From contig NOWV01000384.1 of assembly GCA_003344405.1 (NCBI GenBank), positions 1 through 29,900 on the forward strand: a stretch of 29,900 nucleotides of DNA, in the 5' to 3' direction. Positions 1 to 12,537 of this stretch are shown here, piece after piece. Every line of letters starts with the position of its first letter. Position 1 is the first letter of the stretch. Origin of the DNA: Trichoplax sp. H2 (taxonomy: Eukaryota; Placozoa; Uniplacotomia; Trichoplacea). The position numbers and the translations under genes are program-made. Below the pieces are notes generated by a model. The model worked only from the letters and a program-made list of their open reading frames with translations. It was not told the origin of the DNA and did no database searches.

Positions 1-1383
1 CGTTAAATTAATAGTGTAGTGTACAAAGTGAAAACAGCGTTTTTAATTTCTTGGATCAATGACACTTAAGGAATATGTTTGCTGGTAAAGTTATCTTTCC
101 AAGGTAACGTAAAGTTAGGTTTAAATTTATGTAATAATAATCTCGAGTGATATTTGTGAACACCATACTATAATTATTAGCTTGGACAAGTTCTTTTTCT
201 ACGTAACGAAATATATCGTACTCTGTGATCAAGCATCTTTTCAAAAACAAGAACTACAGTTTCTTGTAAACTCTACTTTATTGTAAAAGTTAGGCTCGTC
301 TAAGTACTGCCAATGACTATGTCGAATCTTAAAATCTCATATGCAATTTGTCTATTTTCGTATAATTCAAACAATTTTAGTCTTTGATCTATTTGAGGCT
401 ATCCTCTTTACTTGCACTATAATTAGCTATCAGGAATTAGTAATACAAATGAATAAGACAATGATGTATCGCAGCTAATTTATGCTTACGTGTAATAACC
501 GAAAGGACGTTACAAGGAATTTGTAAGTTTTGCATTCTGATGGATAGGCACATTACACAAATAGTCACTAAGAGCATGAGGCCAGATCCAATGACCAGTA
601 CAAATAAGATTGACCACTCTAAGGAGAGTTCTACCGGTCGGCAATGGAATTTGCTAGTTAACCGATCTCTTACGCAAATTGTAAATAAGCCAATTGTAGT
701 ATATTCTACATAGAAAAGTGTAGACAGCTTTCGTTATTAAGATTGCGATCGTTACTTTATACACGCAAGGAAAACCGACATAGTTAGACTAGAAGGAAAT
801 TTGTAATTTTCTTCTATAATGTAATAAAATACAAATTTTAATTCATCGCTTTACTGTAATCATAACTTGATAGAACCACAGACGAAGGATTAAAAGTTTG
901 TAATACAACATGAACTACTCGATACTCTACTGGAATAGTATTGAGTAGTGCATGATTACAGTGCAATAAGTTGATAGAGGGTATGTTAAAGCACGAAGAG
1001 AAGAGTTTCAATTTTTATAGTACAATATTGAGGAAGTAATATTTATTGGTGGACTGTAGCTATCGCAAGCGACCAAGGATTCCGGTGATGATTAATACAC
1101 ATTGACTGTAATATTGCCATTTACTGTGCTGTGTTACTGTATTGGGATAAACTAATCGGGCAACTTAAGAGAACACTTGTCCGATATTCTTTTCATGTGA
1201 ACGCGGTACCTAAGCCATGGATATCCTTTACATGTAATATAGGGTTTAGAACAACTGTACAAGATCAAGGCGATAACGATCAGCCTATAAGACGTTGTAT
1301 TGCATCGTGCACGAAAGATCGATGTCAGTAAACATGGAAGAACTACAAGTTGGCTCTTTATATTGACCCTAGCAGTAGCTTTG
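1..1383. other. Intergenic, no gene recognised
   Basis: AT-rich sequence with no conserved exon that I recognise on either strand. The longest odd stretch is an open frame on the minus strand at about 56-250. It has no ATG near its upstream end and no recognisable domain. A short plus-strand frame near 1131-1331 is equally featureless. The stretch could hold the 3' or 5' part of a gene lying outside the window. Confidence 0.5.
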
Positions 1384-1672
1384 TTTAAATGCGTTAATTC
1401 ACTTTCGAGGAAGAGATCCCCAAAGCTTTATCCTATCGATTCCATTGGTTCACTGATGATGAAAACATTGTAGTTATTATCTGTATCCAAATAGGTCTAC
1501 TGGGTTTAAGTGCAGCCCTATATGCTCCGTTCAAATGCGAATCCACTTTCGAGGACGAGATCCAAAAAGCTTTATCCTATCGATTCCATTGGTTCGCTGA
1601 TGATGGTAACACTGTAGTTACTATCTGTATTCAAATAGGTATTACTGGGCATTCGTGAAGCCCTATACGGTC
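1384..1672 (+). repeat. In-frame 144-bp tandem duplication with a PB1-like open frame
   Basis: Two adjacent copies, about 1384-1530 and 1531-1672, align with a period of exactly 144 bp (48 codons). ACTTTCGAGGA recurs at 1401 and 1545. Both copies lie in one plus-strand open frame from 1398 to the TGA at 1656-1658, about 86 codons with no in-frame ATG. The second copy ends with a one-base shift relative to the first and then stops. Each copy encodes a core like F-H-W-F-x-D-D-x-N-x-V-V, with an aromatic residue followed by an acidic DDG turn and a hydrophobic strand. This is faintly like the OPCA region of a PB1 domain. Most differences between the copies change the amino acid, so selection on the protein is not evident. 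It may be a decayed or orphan exon, or simply a chance open repeat. Confidence 0.6.
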
Positions 1673-1679
1673 CTGTTAT

Positions 1680-2500
1680 TCTGTCGTAAATTGTGAAGCA
1701 AATGATTTATTATAAGGGATAAAATCTTTCAGTGGATTCGGTGACTAATTGATACACTCATTTCCAATGTAAATTTTGGGGATACTGTATGTTGCCGAAT
1801 TTGGTACCACAGTCAATTCTAATCTATATGTTTGTGCGGCCGGCCATGATCGTTTTCATGCCAATCCTTCGACAACTCTTCCATGTTGTACACGCTAAAA
1901 CAGCTGTAATTAAAAGGGTCACTAGCATTTACTCCTTCATTTCAATAAGACTATCAATGCAATAATCGTAACTGTAACATCAGACACCCTTTACTGATCA
2001 ACGATGTGATTGTGATTGGAAGGAATAGGGCATTGGGCTGTTGTATTTGGCATCGTAAAGGAAGCATAATATGGTCACGATCGTGTAGACTGTTGGATTG
2101 TACTCGTCTATTCGAGTATACGTATGTTGTGCACTCACTAACAGGAACGGAGCATCTGCAACAATCACGAAACCATTTCAGTTTGAACCGAGATCAATAT
2201 CCATGGTTTACCTGGTGCTGCTATGTAAATCCATTCCTGATCGACTAAAGAAGCAATATTCAAGGCAACGGCTAAAATCAAGCAAACTATAGCAGCGATA
2301 TGGGTTTTCTCCATCGTTGACTGAGTCTAGTCTCTGGCGATTGATTGAATGTCAATTGTCGAACTCAGTCTGTAGCAATGGCGTTGATTATCCTATCGCC
2401 TTCATCAAGCGATTCTTGACCGTTGATATTGATCTACTGAAGGGACTATTGAAACTGATTGTATACAATCCTATTTGTCGTTGATTTCGGCCTAGTCAAG
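1680..2500. other. Intergenic, no gene recognised
   Basis: No exon, RNA gene or strong repeat is recognised here. There is a GC-rich GGCCGGCC octamer near 1838. Two overlapping plus-strand frames near 2006-2292 are short and show no domain. Confidence 0.5.
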
Positions 2501-2508
2501 TCGATTTA

Positions 2509-2538
2509 GAAGAGACTTATTTGCCAATAAGTCTCTTC
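2509..2538. repeat. Perfect inverted repeat, 13-bp stem and 4-nt loop
   Basis: GAAGAGACTTATT at 2509-2521 is followed by the loop TGCC and then its exact reverse complement at 2526-2538. The hairpin has no mismatches. No gene ends next to it, and eukaryotic genes do not use such terminators, so its role is unknown. Confidence 0.9.
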
Positions 2539-2706
2539 ATGTTGACATCCAATCATTGATGTGCAAGTTTTGCTACCAATTTAATCGGTTGGAAAATACT
2601 GTTCCACTGTCTTCCGATGCATGACAACGAAAAGAAAGATAGACGGACGTCAGCCTCTGGTCGATCGCCTTTGGCTGATCAGATAGTCCGAAGGTCGATT
2701 ATTTTA

Positions 2707-2873
2707 CTGGTCATTTCAAGTATATCTTACGGTCGTTTAACGTCCCTTTTTCTTCCCTTTTTAGACAGAAATTCACCAATCCTTCACTGTACTGTACTCT
2801 GGTCATTTCAAGTGTATCTTACGGTCGTTTAACGTCACTTTTTCTTTCCTTTTTAGACAGAAATTCACCAATC
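2707..2873. repeat. Direct tandem duplication, 92-bp period
   Basis: About 76 bp beginning CTGGTCATTTCAAGT at 2707 recurs at 2799 with only a few substitutions. Both copies end in AGACAGAAATTCACCAATC. Between them is a short GTACTGTAC stretch (about 2786-2797) like the island that follows. The second copy runs directly into the GTAC-rich island, so the duplication and the island probably share a history. Confidence 0.9.
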
Positions 2874-3353
2874 GTACAGATACGCAGATCTGTACAGTAT
2901 CCTACTGTACATTTAGTGTACAGTACACAGTACACGGTACAGTAGAGTAACGGTAACGGACCACCGATTGTCAGGACAATACACCTACAGTACATGTTGA
3001 GTGCAGGCACAAGTACTGTACATGCTGTACTGTACACTGTACTCAGTCCTTCCCAAAAAGTCATCGCTAGTACAGTACTGTACTAGTAGTACACTGTACA
3101 CTCACTCACTCACTGTACAAGTGTACAGTACTTCCAGTTGGACATTTTTTTCGGACCTACAGTACTGTACTGTACTGTACAATACACTCAGTACAGTGTA
3201 CAGTACAGTACGAACCAACAGCTGTTACAGTACTGTACACTGTGCACTGTAGGCGATAGTCCAGTCGATTACAGTGTACTGTACAGTACAATACTGTACA
3301 GTGGCCACCAAAGTACTGTACACTGTACACTGTACACTATTGTACGAATGTAC
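2873..3353. repeat. GTAC-rich palindromic island
   Basis: By hand count about 41 GTAC tetramers fall in about 480 bp, where about two would be expected by chance. They occur as irregular strings of TACAGTAC, ACTGTAC and GTACACTGTAC, so the stretch is full of overlapping short palindromes on both strands. There is no fixed repeat period, unlike an ordinary microsatellite. Open frames across it simply read the low-complexity sequence (Val-Tyr-Cys-Thr-Leu-rich) and are not genes. Smaller pieces of the same motif occur near 4311-4326, 5246-5256 and 29493-29505. Confidence 0.85.
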
Positions 3354-3799
3354 GTGTTCTAGTCGGTAGTGTACGCCAGCGCAGTAGCGGGTGGAATGCG
3401 GTCTGAAAGTGCTATACTAAGCAGACATGGTAGAGACATATTTCAGCAATGTTGCAAGGGGGATTGGATGCATCTTTCCATCGATCCGTTAGAAGACGCG
3501 AGGAGAAGCCTTTGCAAGCCTTTGGACAAGCTCATTACAGTATTTGCTTTCTTTTAGTGTGGGTCGATACTGGTTAATCAAGTGGCGTGCAGTTGATTAA
3601 GGTTGAAGAAACGCCATCGATCACTGACGGACTTCCAATCACATTTGAATGGTGTGGATAGGCTAATCGCAAGTCAACGTCAAGCGGAGTAGGCAGATCC
3701 ATCGTCTACAATAATATCATCATCGTCAAGAAGAATTACACAGTCCATTACCTTAGCAAAAGAATCATCATCATTCAATTAAAGTCAATCTAGCTAGCG
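3354..3799. other. Region upstream of FAIM; probable promoter and 5' UTR
   Basis: No conserved coding sequence was found. A 62-codon frame at 3369-3557 lacks an ATG at its start and has no domain. The last 200 bases before the FAIM ATG are AT-rich and include repeated ATCATCATC runs. The transcription start cannot be placed from sequence alone. Confidence 0.4.
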
Positions 3800-5846
3800 A
3801 TGAACAGTTCCGATCTTGTTGCACGATGGGATGTAGCGCTTCCCGATAAAGTGTATAAAGTATCCTTTGAACACGGTACCACATCGGGTAAACGAATTAT
3901 CTGGGTCAACGACAAGGAAGTATTGCGCAAAAACTGGATGTTCAAATTAGTGGGTAGAGAACAATTTAAATTAGGCAATTCCGTAGCAACCATTAATATT
4001 GATGCAGCTGGTGGATTCGCTTATGAATATTCTCTCGAAGTCAACGGTAAATCCTTAAAAAAATTTGTAGAAAATCGCAAGAAAAGTTCCAAAACCTGGG
4101 CATTTATGCTTACTGGTGAGCCGACAAGAGTGGTTTTCGGTAAGTTGATCAATCCACTGCAATAGGCTGTAGACGTGTTGATAGTCATCCTTGATAATCC
4201 TTTCCAATAGCCATCGCTATCGTCAAGAGTCCAACAAATTGTACAGGAGTCCTCCATTTCCCGGACACTTGATTTTACTAAATTGTTGGCAGAATAGTTT
4301 ACATTATAGATACAGTACAGTACACTGGTTTTATTATTATTATCATTTCTTACTATTCAATTTCTCATTTATCTTGATCAAAGACAAGTTCAAGCTATCC
4401 ATGAATTCTATCCCAATGATAATATAATCCAACATTGAAATATACACTTGAATCCCATTGATTGTGATCTTGTTAGACAGTGACATTAGAGAAACCAATC
4501 TTTCTCCCAATAAACCTGACATCGCATAGCTTAGTTCCGCCTACTACGAATCGAGATCGACTACAATTTCTATCCCCCTACGTGAGTTTACTACAGTATA
4601 GAGACGCGACAATATTCGCAGTATCAAGAGACAACAATACAATCGTGTACTAGATTTAATCTTGCACGCGTACAAGTCATCAGCAAGACTTACGATGGAT
4701 TAGCTTTTAAAAGGAAATAAGTCTAATTTAGTCTTTACACGTCATGCGGCTTTCAAATGAACTACAAATCCAACAGAGAACGGCAAACACGTTGATCGAG
4801 AACGCCTATCAACAATATAATATACTGTATGGAATACTACAAAATAGCCCATAAATAATAAAATCTTCAAATAGGAATCAAGTAAAGTAGTACGCGCTTG
4901 TTCTTTCCATTTGCTTGTTCAACTGCTTTCTTCACAACTACCACTACTCTCAGCCCATTTCAATTGCCAATACTCTATTGTGGATATAACTGTGATTATG
5001 TATTTTTCTCGTAGAAAAGGACTCTCTGGATGTTTGGGTTAATGGAGAGAAATTAAACACAGCGGTAGGACGATGCATCAATAGTCAATATAAATATAAA
5101 TAAAAGGATATTACATATCAAATGCACCATTATGTTTTTATTTGTTATCAATTACTCGCAATAATTACCAATGGATGTAATCTCTCTCTTTCGAATATAT
5201 ATATTTATATATGCATTGAAAATGTTCAATATCCAACATCGGCTAGTACAGTACTGCATTAGCTCGTCGATAAGCCGTGTTGTGATAATGACAACAGTAA
5301 TACTAGCAGCTGAAGAACAACAATACGTTACTCTAGTAGTTAATACATATAGATAAAGCTATAAAATTAAATTATAATGGATGATTATGCTAAGTATTAC
5401 GTAGCGTTGTAAGATTAATGATGCTCTTCCTATCCTTCTCATCTGTCTAAAAGTAAGCCTACGATCGATACCATGACAACTTTTTATTAGGCTACCTTAC
5501 TATCTTGGTCGACGATCCTATTTTCTTACCGCAACACGCTAGCTTGATTTCAAAATTGTACATCTTCAGACTCAATGTCTAGTGAGATAGATATTCAATT
5601 AAATCATAGAAACTCTTTTTCTTTTTTTTTTTTCAATGATGACAATAAAATAATTAATTGCAATTCTCTCCAATAATATTCAATCTTTTGTACAAACAGG
5701 GAGAATTTGTTGAAGACGGTACAGAGACACATTTTACATATCGAAATCATAACTGCTACATAAAAGCGATAAGTTCCGGTAAAAAGAGGGACGGAATTAT
5801 TCATGCTCTAATCGTAGATGGCGAAGAAATTCCAAGCGAAGATTGA
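3800..5846 (+). CDS. FAIM: Fas apoptotic inhibitory molecule 1 (FAIM) homologue, 3 exons
   Basis: Spliced CDS 3800-4139, 5015-5064 and 5700-5846 gives 178 residues, matching the usual length of about 179 for FAIM1. Introns start GTAAGT and GTAGGA and end TAG and CAG. Phases are 1 then 0 and join cleanly as E114-K-D-S-L-D-V-W and L-N-T-A130-G-E-F. Hallmarks seen are W-D-V-A-L near residue 9, F-E-H-G-T-T-S-G-K-R, W-M-F-K-L-V-G, I-N-I-D-A-x-x-G-F-A-Y-E-Y, N-G-K-S-L-K-K, and D-G-T-E-T-H-F through C-Y-I-K-A-x-S-S-G-K near the end. Known of the family: a soluble all-beta cytosolic protein that protects cells from death-receptor killing and, in vertebrates, promotes NF-kB and neurite signalling. It has been linked to protein-aggregate clearance. 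The start is the only ATG before the conserved N-terminus. An AATAAA overlaps the stop codon. The gene looks intact. Confidence 0.96.
4140..5014 (+). other. FAIM intron 1
   Basis: The 875-bp intron begins GTAAGTTGATC and ends TTTCTCGTAG. It is AT-rich and carries a short TACAGTACAGTACACTGG stretch near 4311, related to the upstream GTAC island. No nested gene is seen. Confidence 0.85.
5065..5699 (+). other. FAIM intron 2
   Basis: The 635-bp intron begins GTAGGACG and ends TACAAACAG, with an extended T-rich tract near 5614-5634 upstream of the acceptor. It contains AGTACAGTACTG near 5246. Open frames inside it have no recognisable domain. Confidence 0.85.
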
Positions 5847-5851
5847 ATAAA
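5846..5851 (+). promoter_or_regulatory. Polyadenylation signal overlapping the FAIM stop
   Basis: Canonical AATAAA starts on the last base of the TGA stop codon, implying a 3' UTR of perhaps 10-30 bases if it is used. A second AATAAA is not close by. Confidence 0.55.
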
Positions 5852-6964
5852 GCATTTCTCATATTAAACCAGGTCAAAACACGATAAAACAAAGCATCGT
5901 ATTTGCTTAGATTTAATTTGCTATTATTTTGATGGATTGTATGCTCATTGCGATCTCAAATGGCGATTACCCACCCTATCGATCTTGTCGATACCATCTA
6001 ACTTTAATCAATTTTAATTTCACTTTCAAAATCGAAATGGATACAAGTTTAATACAACGGTACGTTAGTATATTATCGCTTAGAATTGAGAACTGAAAAA
6101 ATCCTAAAATTTTAACCCATTTGCTTTTATTTTATCTTTAATCTTTGGTCCTTATCTAATTTTTGTCATATTGTTGTCGACTGATTGCTAAATAAGACTA
6201 ATTTCTTTTGTACTGTAATACTTAATTAAAGGCAATGTACTATATAGTAGATAATGTGGTCGTTTTTAACTTTGAATTGAAATCGTTCTGCTTTCCAAAT
6301 TAACTTGCAGGTTTTTTTGCTTATGTAGCTCCTTCAATTCTTGCACACGCAAGAGTTATTTCCATCTTATTAAGTTAATAAACATGCGTGAAATTCCAAC
6401 TAGACTTGTCGGTACAATGACACAGCTTTGCAAATACTATTGCGTATTGCCTTAAGGTTATGTCGGCTGTAAGCTCTTTAGTAGTTGATAAACAAAATTG
6501 CACCTTTCCTAAGATTATAAATTTTTCTTTGATTATATAAATTATTGCTAAAGCTTGGCGTTAACCTACCTCGTATTGAAGCATACTAGGGCTAATAACT
6601 GAAAATTAAAATCATATTTTAATCAGAAACATTGATTCTTTTGATCACGTACGGATGAAGCAGTTTTATAAACATTTTACATGGTTAACAAGATCCAACC
6701 TAGGATAGGAGCTATTCTTTGATTACATACAAGAATTAAAAATAAATTAAATCTGAACATTTCCACTCAGTGTAATTTATAAATTCTTGCATTATGATCG
6801 ATCAAGAGTGCTTAACACTGGGCCACAAGCTGTCCCAATAGCTACAACTCTAAATACTTTACATTCCTCCTTTTACAACTACTATAGACATATTTATAAG
6901 GGTAAAAAATATACAAAGTAAAATATACTAGTAATGATATAAAATGATTTAGTTAGTAATGAAG
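5852..6964. other. Intergenic between the FAIM and GPATCH8-like 3' ends
   Basis: Two convergent genes end on either side. The sequence is AT-rich and no coding exon, RNA gene or clear repeat is recognised. It should contain the 3' UTR of the minus-strand gene, whose polyadenylation signal I could not place with confidence. Confidence 0.5.
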
Positions 6965-9601
<2,637 letters not shown>

Positions 9602-11213
9602 ACTTGATCGTTGAATAGCTGGCGTATTGTCGTCATAAGCATCAATATTATGCACCTTTTTAGCCAATTTGTAGATGTGTTTTGAAATCCACGATGGAGT
9701 TCAAATTCGTAATAAGGTAATAAAGAGAATAATTTCTTAAGTGATTTAGGCTTAATAGTACATGCTATAAGTAATTTTACCTACGACGATATATTTCAGT
9801 TGTATGAGTAGGTCTCGTAACAACTTGCTACTACACGTTGCAGTATAATATACGCAATTATACAATATAATTACATTTAAGCCTAATCGATAGTCTATTG
9901 CTTTCTAATAGCAAGATGAGTTGTCGTTATCATTTCTTTTCTATAAATAATTAGTCTATGAAGCTTTCTGTCATAAATGAATGAATGAATTTTCAAAGCT
10001 TAAATTATAAGGGGAGAAAAAACATTAATCAGGAGCTGTTATTGCTGGATTGGAGACTGCTTATATACTGTAGCTCTCCACCCGTTACTAAATTGGTTTG
10101 GTTGAATTAGTAGCATTAACTCCGTCTTACATAACTTAATTGTCTGTCCTAGCAGCATTTGAAAGAAAGAGTACACTGCTATGCTGTGTACTAGATTTGT
10201 TGGCGACAGTTTAAAATTGTTCAACTGCACATGCTGTACAAGTCCATCGCTGGAAAATAGACACTGTGAGTACTCGTTGTACACTACAGCTGCATCAACG
10301 TATATTGTCATCTATGAAGCAAGTAAGTTAAGTTATTGATGTCTCCAATAGCAAATTACGACTGGGCAGGATAACAATTTCTACTTTACTACGATTTGAA
10401 ATCGACTTTAGATCCTTTCTTTCTGCCAATTTTATTCGTTTCCAGGACTCTGTTTACTAAGCATTACGGATCGACAGAATGGATGTTTAAACAGTAGAAA
10501 AAATGGATGATTAAGGTGTCTATTTTTGGTTAGCATGGAGTAATAAGAAGAGTATTGTATTAGACTGTAATGAGATTGAACTTCTGCATGTTTCTTGAAT
10601 GCTATTAAGGAGAGAAATGGCATTCCGATAGTTTGATCGCTGCATTACTGAACAACACTAAACTTGACTTATTCCACTTACTCTTCATCGCAAGCACTTT
10701 CTACCAGTCACTGCACAACAGCATCAAAGCAATGAAGGTTCGATTTAGCATCGCCATGTCATTGACAATGGCAACTATGTGGTTAAAATACAGTCTAACC
10801 TCTATCAAAGCAATGCTTATATCCTATTTGATTAAGATCATTCGCCAAATATTCAACATACCTGTATTTCGCGAACTTCGCTGAAACGTAAAAATTTACC
10901 ATCTGCCTCCATTGTCCAAATGTCCACTTTCGAGTTGATAAGGTACTAAAAACATCAGAAATTCACTTCATAACCTGCAATGGATTCACTAATGTCCACC
11001 TTGAAAAGATTTTCTATATTTTACAGTCAATTTAGTGTTAGTAGTGACTAGTTGAAGATTTTCTGCTGGTAGAAAATGGCTGCAAAGCGATTTTGCTATG
11101 GAATCATTTCAAATACTGATGAAAATAATGGCTGAGCTGATTGCTGAATGCATTGCTCGCCACGAGCTTTGCTTCCTAGTCATTACTATTAGGCGTAACT
11201 CATGTTTGCGTAG
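9602..11213. other. Region upstream of the GPATCH8-like gene; no confident gene
   Basis: It may contain the missing first exon and the promoter of the minus-strand GPATCH8-like gene. The codons just above 9601 continue the frame with homologous-looking residues (D-A-Y-D-D-N-T-P-A-I-Q), which supports extension to about 9658. No ATG exon with a matching donor was found. Open frames at 10039-10311 (-), 10432-10623 (-) and 10633-10884 (+) show no domain. Confidence 0.45.
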
Positions 11214-11765
11214 CTATCTTGTGCCTGGATCCCAGGAGCATCGTCCGCATGTCCCGTCCATCCAGTACGAGCCACTCCCGCTATAGCTCATTCTATTTTA
11301 GAGGCCCTTCGAGATCAGTTGCTATGGGCCATCGAGGTGAAAATAAAACTTTGCCTCTATGCTTTATTCTTATTGCAAGATGATGTACTTATTAATTGGT
11401 CAAAATCATGCCTTTGGCATCCATTTTGTACAATTGCACTATCCAATGGTAGAAACGTCAGACCTCTGTGCTACCTAGCTTGCAATGTACTCAATCGATC
11501 AGTAGAGCAGGCAAATATCGAACACAGTTCGATTCAGATGATTGCTTGGATACACGGTAGTACTCTCCTAACTTCACGTAAAGGAGAGATGATGAATAAT
11601 TGCCAAATGGAACAGAAATGCTATTTGCAAAACGATTTTATCACATTATGCTGCGAACTGATATTTCACTACTTTAACAAAGTAGCCAAGGCAAGAAATA
11701 ATGCAATCAATTCAAATAAGTCAGTCCAAGCGGTAAATTCGAGCAAAGAAATTGTGGTAAACTAA
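11214..11765 (+). other. 183-codon open frame of unknown nature
   Basis: The frame is open from just after a TAG at 11211-11213 to the TAA at 11763-11765. There is no ATG in the first half; the first in-frame ATG falls only near 11541. The predicted product starts hydrophobic (L-L-W-A-I-E-V-K-I-K-L-C-L-Y-A-L) and then has a Cys-rich middle and a polar Asn/Ser-rich end. I recognise no domain. Its last 80 codons lie in the duplicated segment that begins at 11526. In the second copy the same frame also stays open up to a 277-bp insertion and resumes in frame after it. Most differences between the copies change the residue, so there is little sign of selection. It could be a fragment of a decayed gene or transposon, or a chance frame. 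Confidence 0.3.
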
Positions 11766-12345
11766 TTTAGTCATTAGATGAAGTAGAGGAGAGTTTTAGA
11801 CGAAGTTCGATTCAGATTATTGCTTGGATATACGGTAGTACTCTCCTAACTTCAGGTAAAGGAGAGATGATGAATAGCTGCCAAATGGGACAGAAATACT
11901 ATTTGCAAAACGATTTTATCACATCATGCTGCGAACTGATATTGTGCAAGTGTACATTCATGAATTATTATCATTCATCTACACTTAGATCATTCTAATA
12001 ATATATAACATATATACTTATATTCCTTATTGATTCAATTTTATAGTTGATAGTAAATACGAGTAATTCAACACTCGCTAAGTGATTTAGGCTTAATACT
12101 ACTACATACATTCATGAATTATTATCACTCATCTACACTTAGATCATTCTAATTATATATATATTTAATGCTTTATTGATTTAATTTTATAATTGATAGT
12201 AAACACGAGTAATTCAATACTCACTACTTTAACAAAGTAGACAAGGCTAGAAATAATGCAATCGATTCAAATAAGTCAGTCCAAGCGGTAAGTTCAAGCA
12301 AAGACACTGCAGTAAACCAATTTAGTCATTCGATGAGTTAGAGGA
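11526..12345. repeat. 278-bp direct duplication, second copy split by an insertion
   Basis: Copy 1 covers about 11526-11803 and begins AGTTCGATTCAGATGATTGC. Copy 2 starts at 11804 with the same words, runs to 11943, is interrupted, and resumes at 12221 (TCACTACTTTAACAAAGTAG) to about 12345. Within the aligned parts the copies differ by scattered substitutions and no obvious indels, apart from the 277-bp block and small changes near the end. The duplication therefore came first and the insertion later. Confidence 0.9.
11944..12220. mobile_element. 277-bp insertion made of two related units
   Basis: The insertion is recognised because copy 1 reads straight across the junction (GAACTGATATT joined to TCACTACTTTAAC) while copy 2 does not. 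It contains two direct units of about 120 bp, at 11953-12076 and 12107-12222. Each runs from TACATTCATGAATTATTATC to GAGTAATTCAA(C/T)ACTC. The 30-bp spacer carries a word also found at 9738. No target-site duplication, terminal inverted repeat or coding frame was found, so the mechanism is unknown. It could be a small non-autonomous element or a solo fragment of something larger. Confidence 0.6.
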
Positions 12346-12537
12346 TTTTTATATGTAGATCAATCAATCAATACTAAAATGTTAGAGTACTGAAAACTAA
12401 CATAAGGCTTTGGAACACTACTACTGTACTAGTTAAGCGTATTTCAACTCCAAGCAGAAATGTGAATGAATTCAACAAATGAATAGTAATATCCACAAAT
12501 CACGGATTAATTTAGCATTCGTCGACGATGTATCAAG
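12346..12537. other. Region downstream of the 431-residue gene
   Basis: A short AT-rich stretch holding the probable 3' UTR of the minus-strand gene that ends at 12538. No canonical AATAAA was confidently placed. Confidence 0.4.

Noticed and set aside
2819-3362. Several overlapping open frames rich in Val, Tyr, Cys and Thr on both strands
   Set aside because: They only read the GTAC-rich low-complexity island, which lacks stops in several frames by composition.
3369-3557. 62-codon frame upstream of FAIM as a separate small gene
   Set aside because: No ATG at its start, no domain, no flanking splice logic to FAIM. It may be part of the 5' flank.
10039-10884. Three 60-90-codon frames on both strands
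   Set aside because: No recognisable domains and no splice support. Lengths are not exceptional for random sequence of this composition.
11944-12220. Reading the 277-bp block as an intron of the duplicated open frame
   Set aside because: It begins GT but ends in AC rather than AG at the point where similarity resumes, and it consists of a repeated unit. Insertion fits better.
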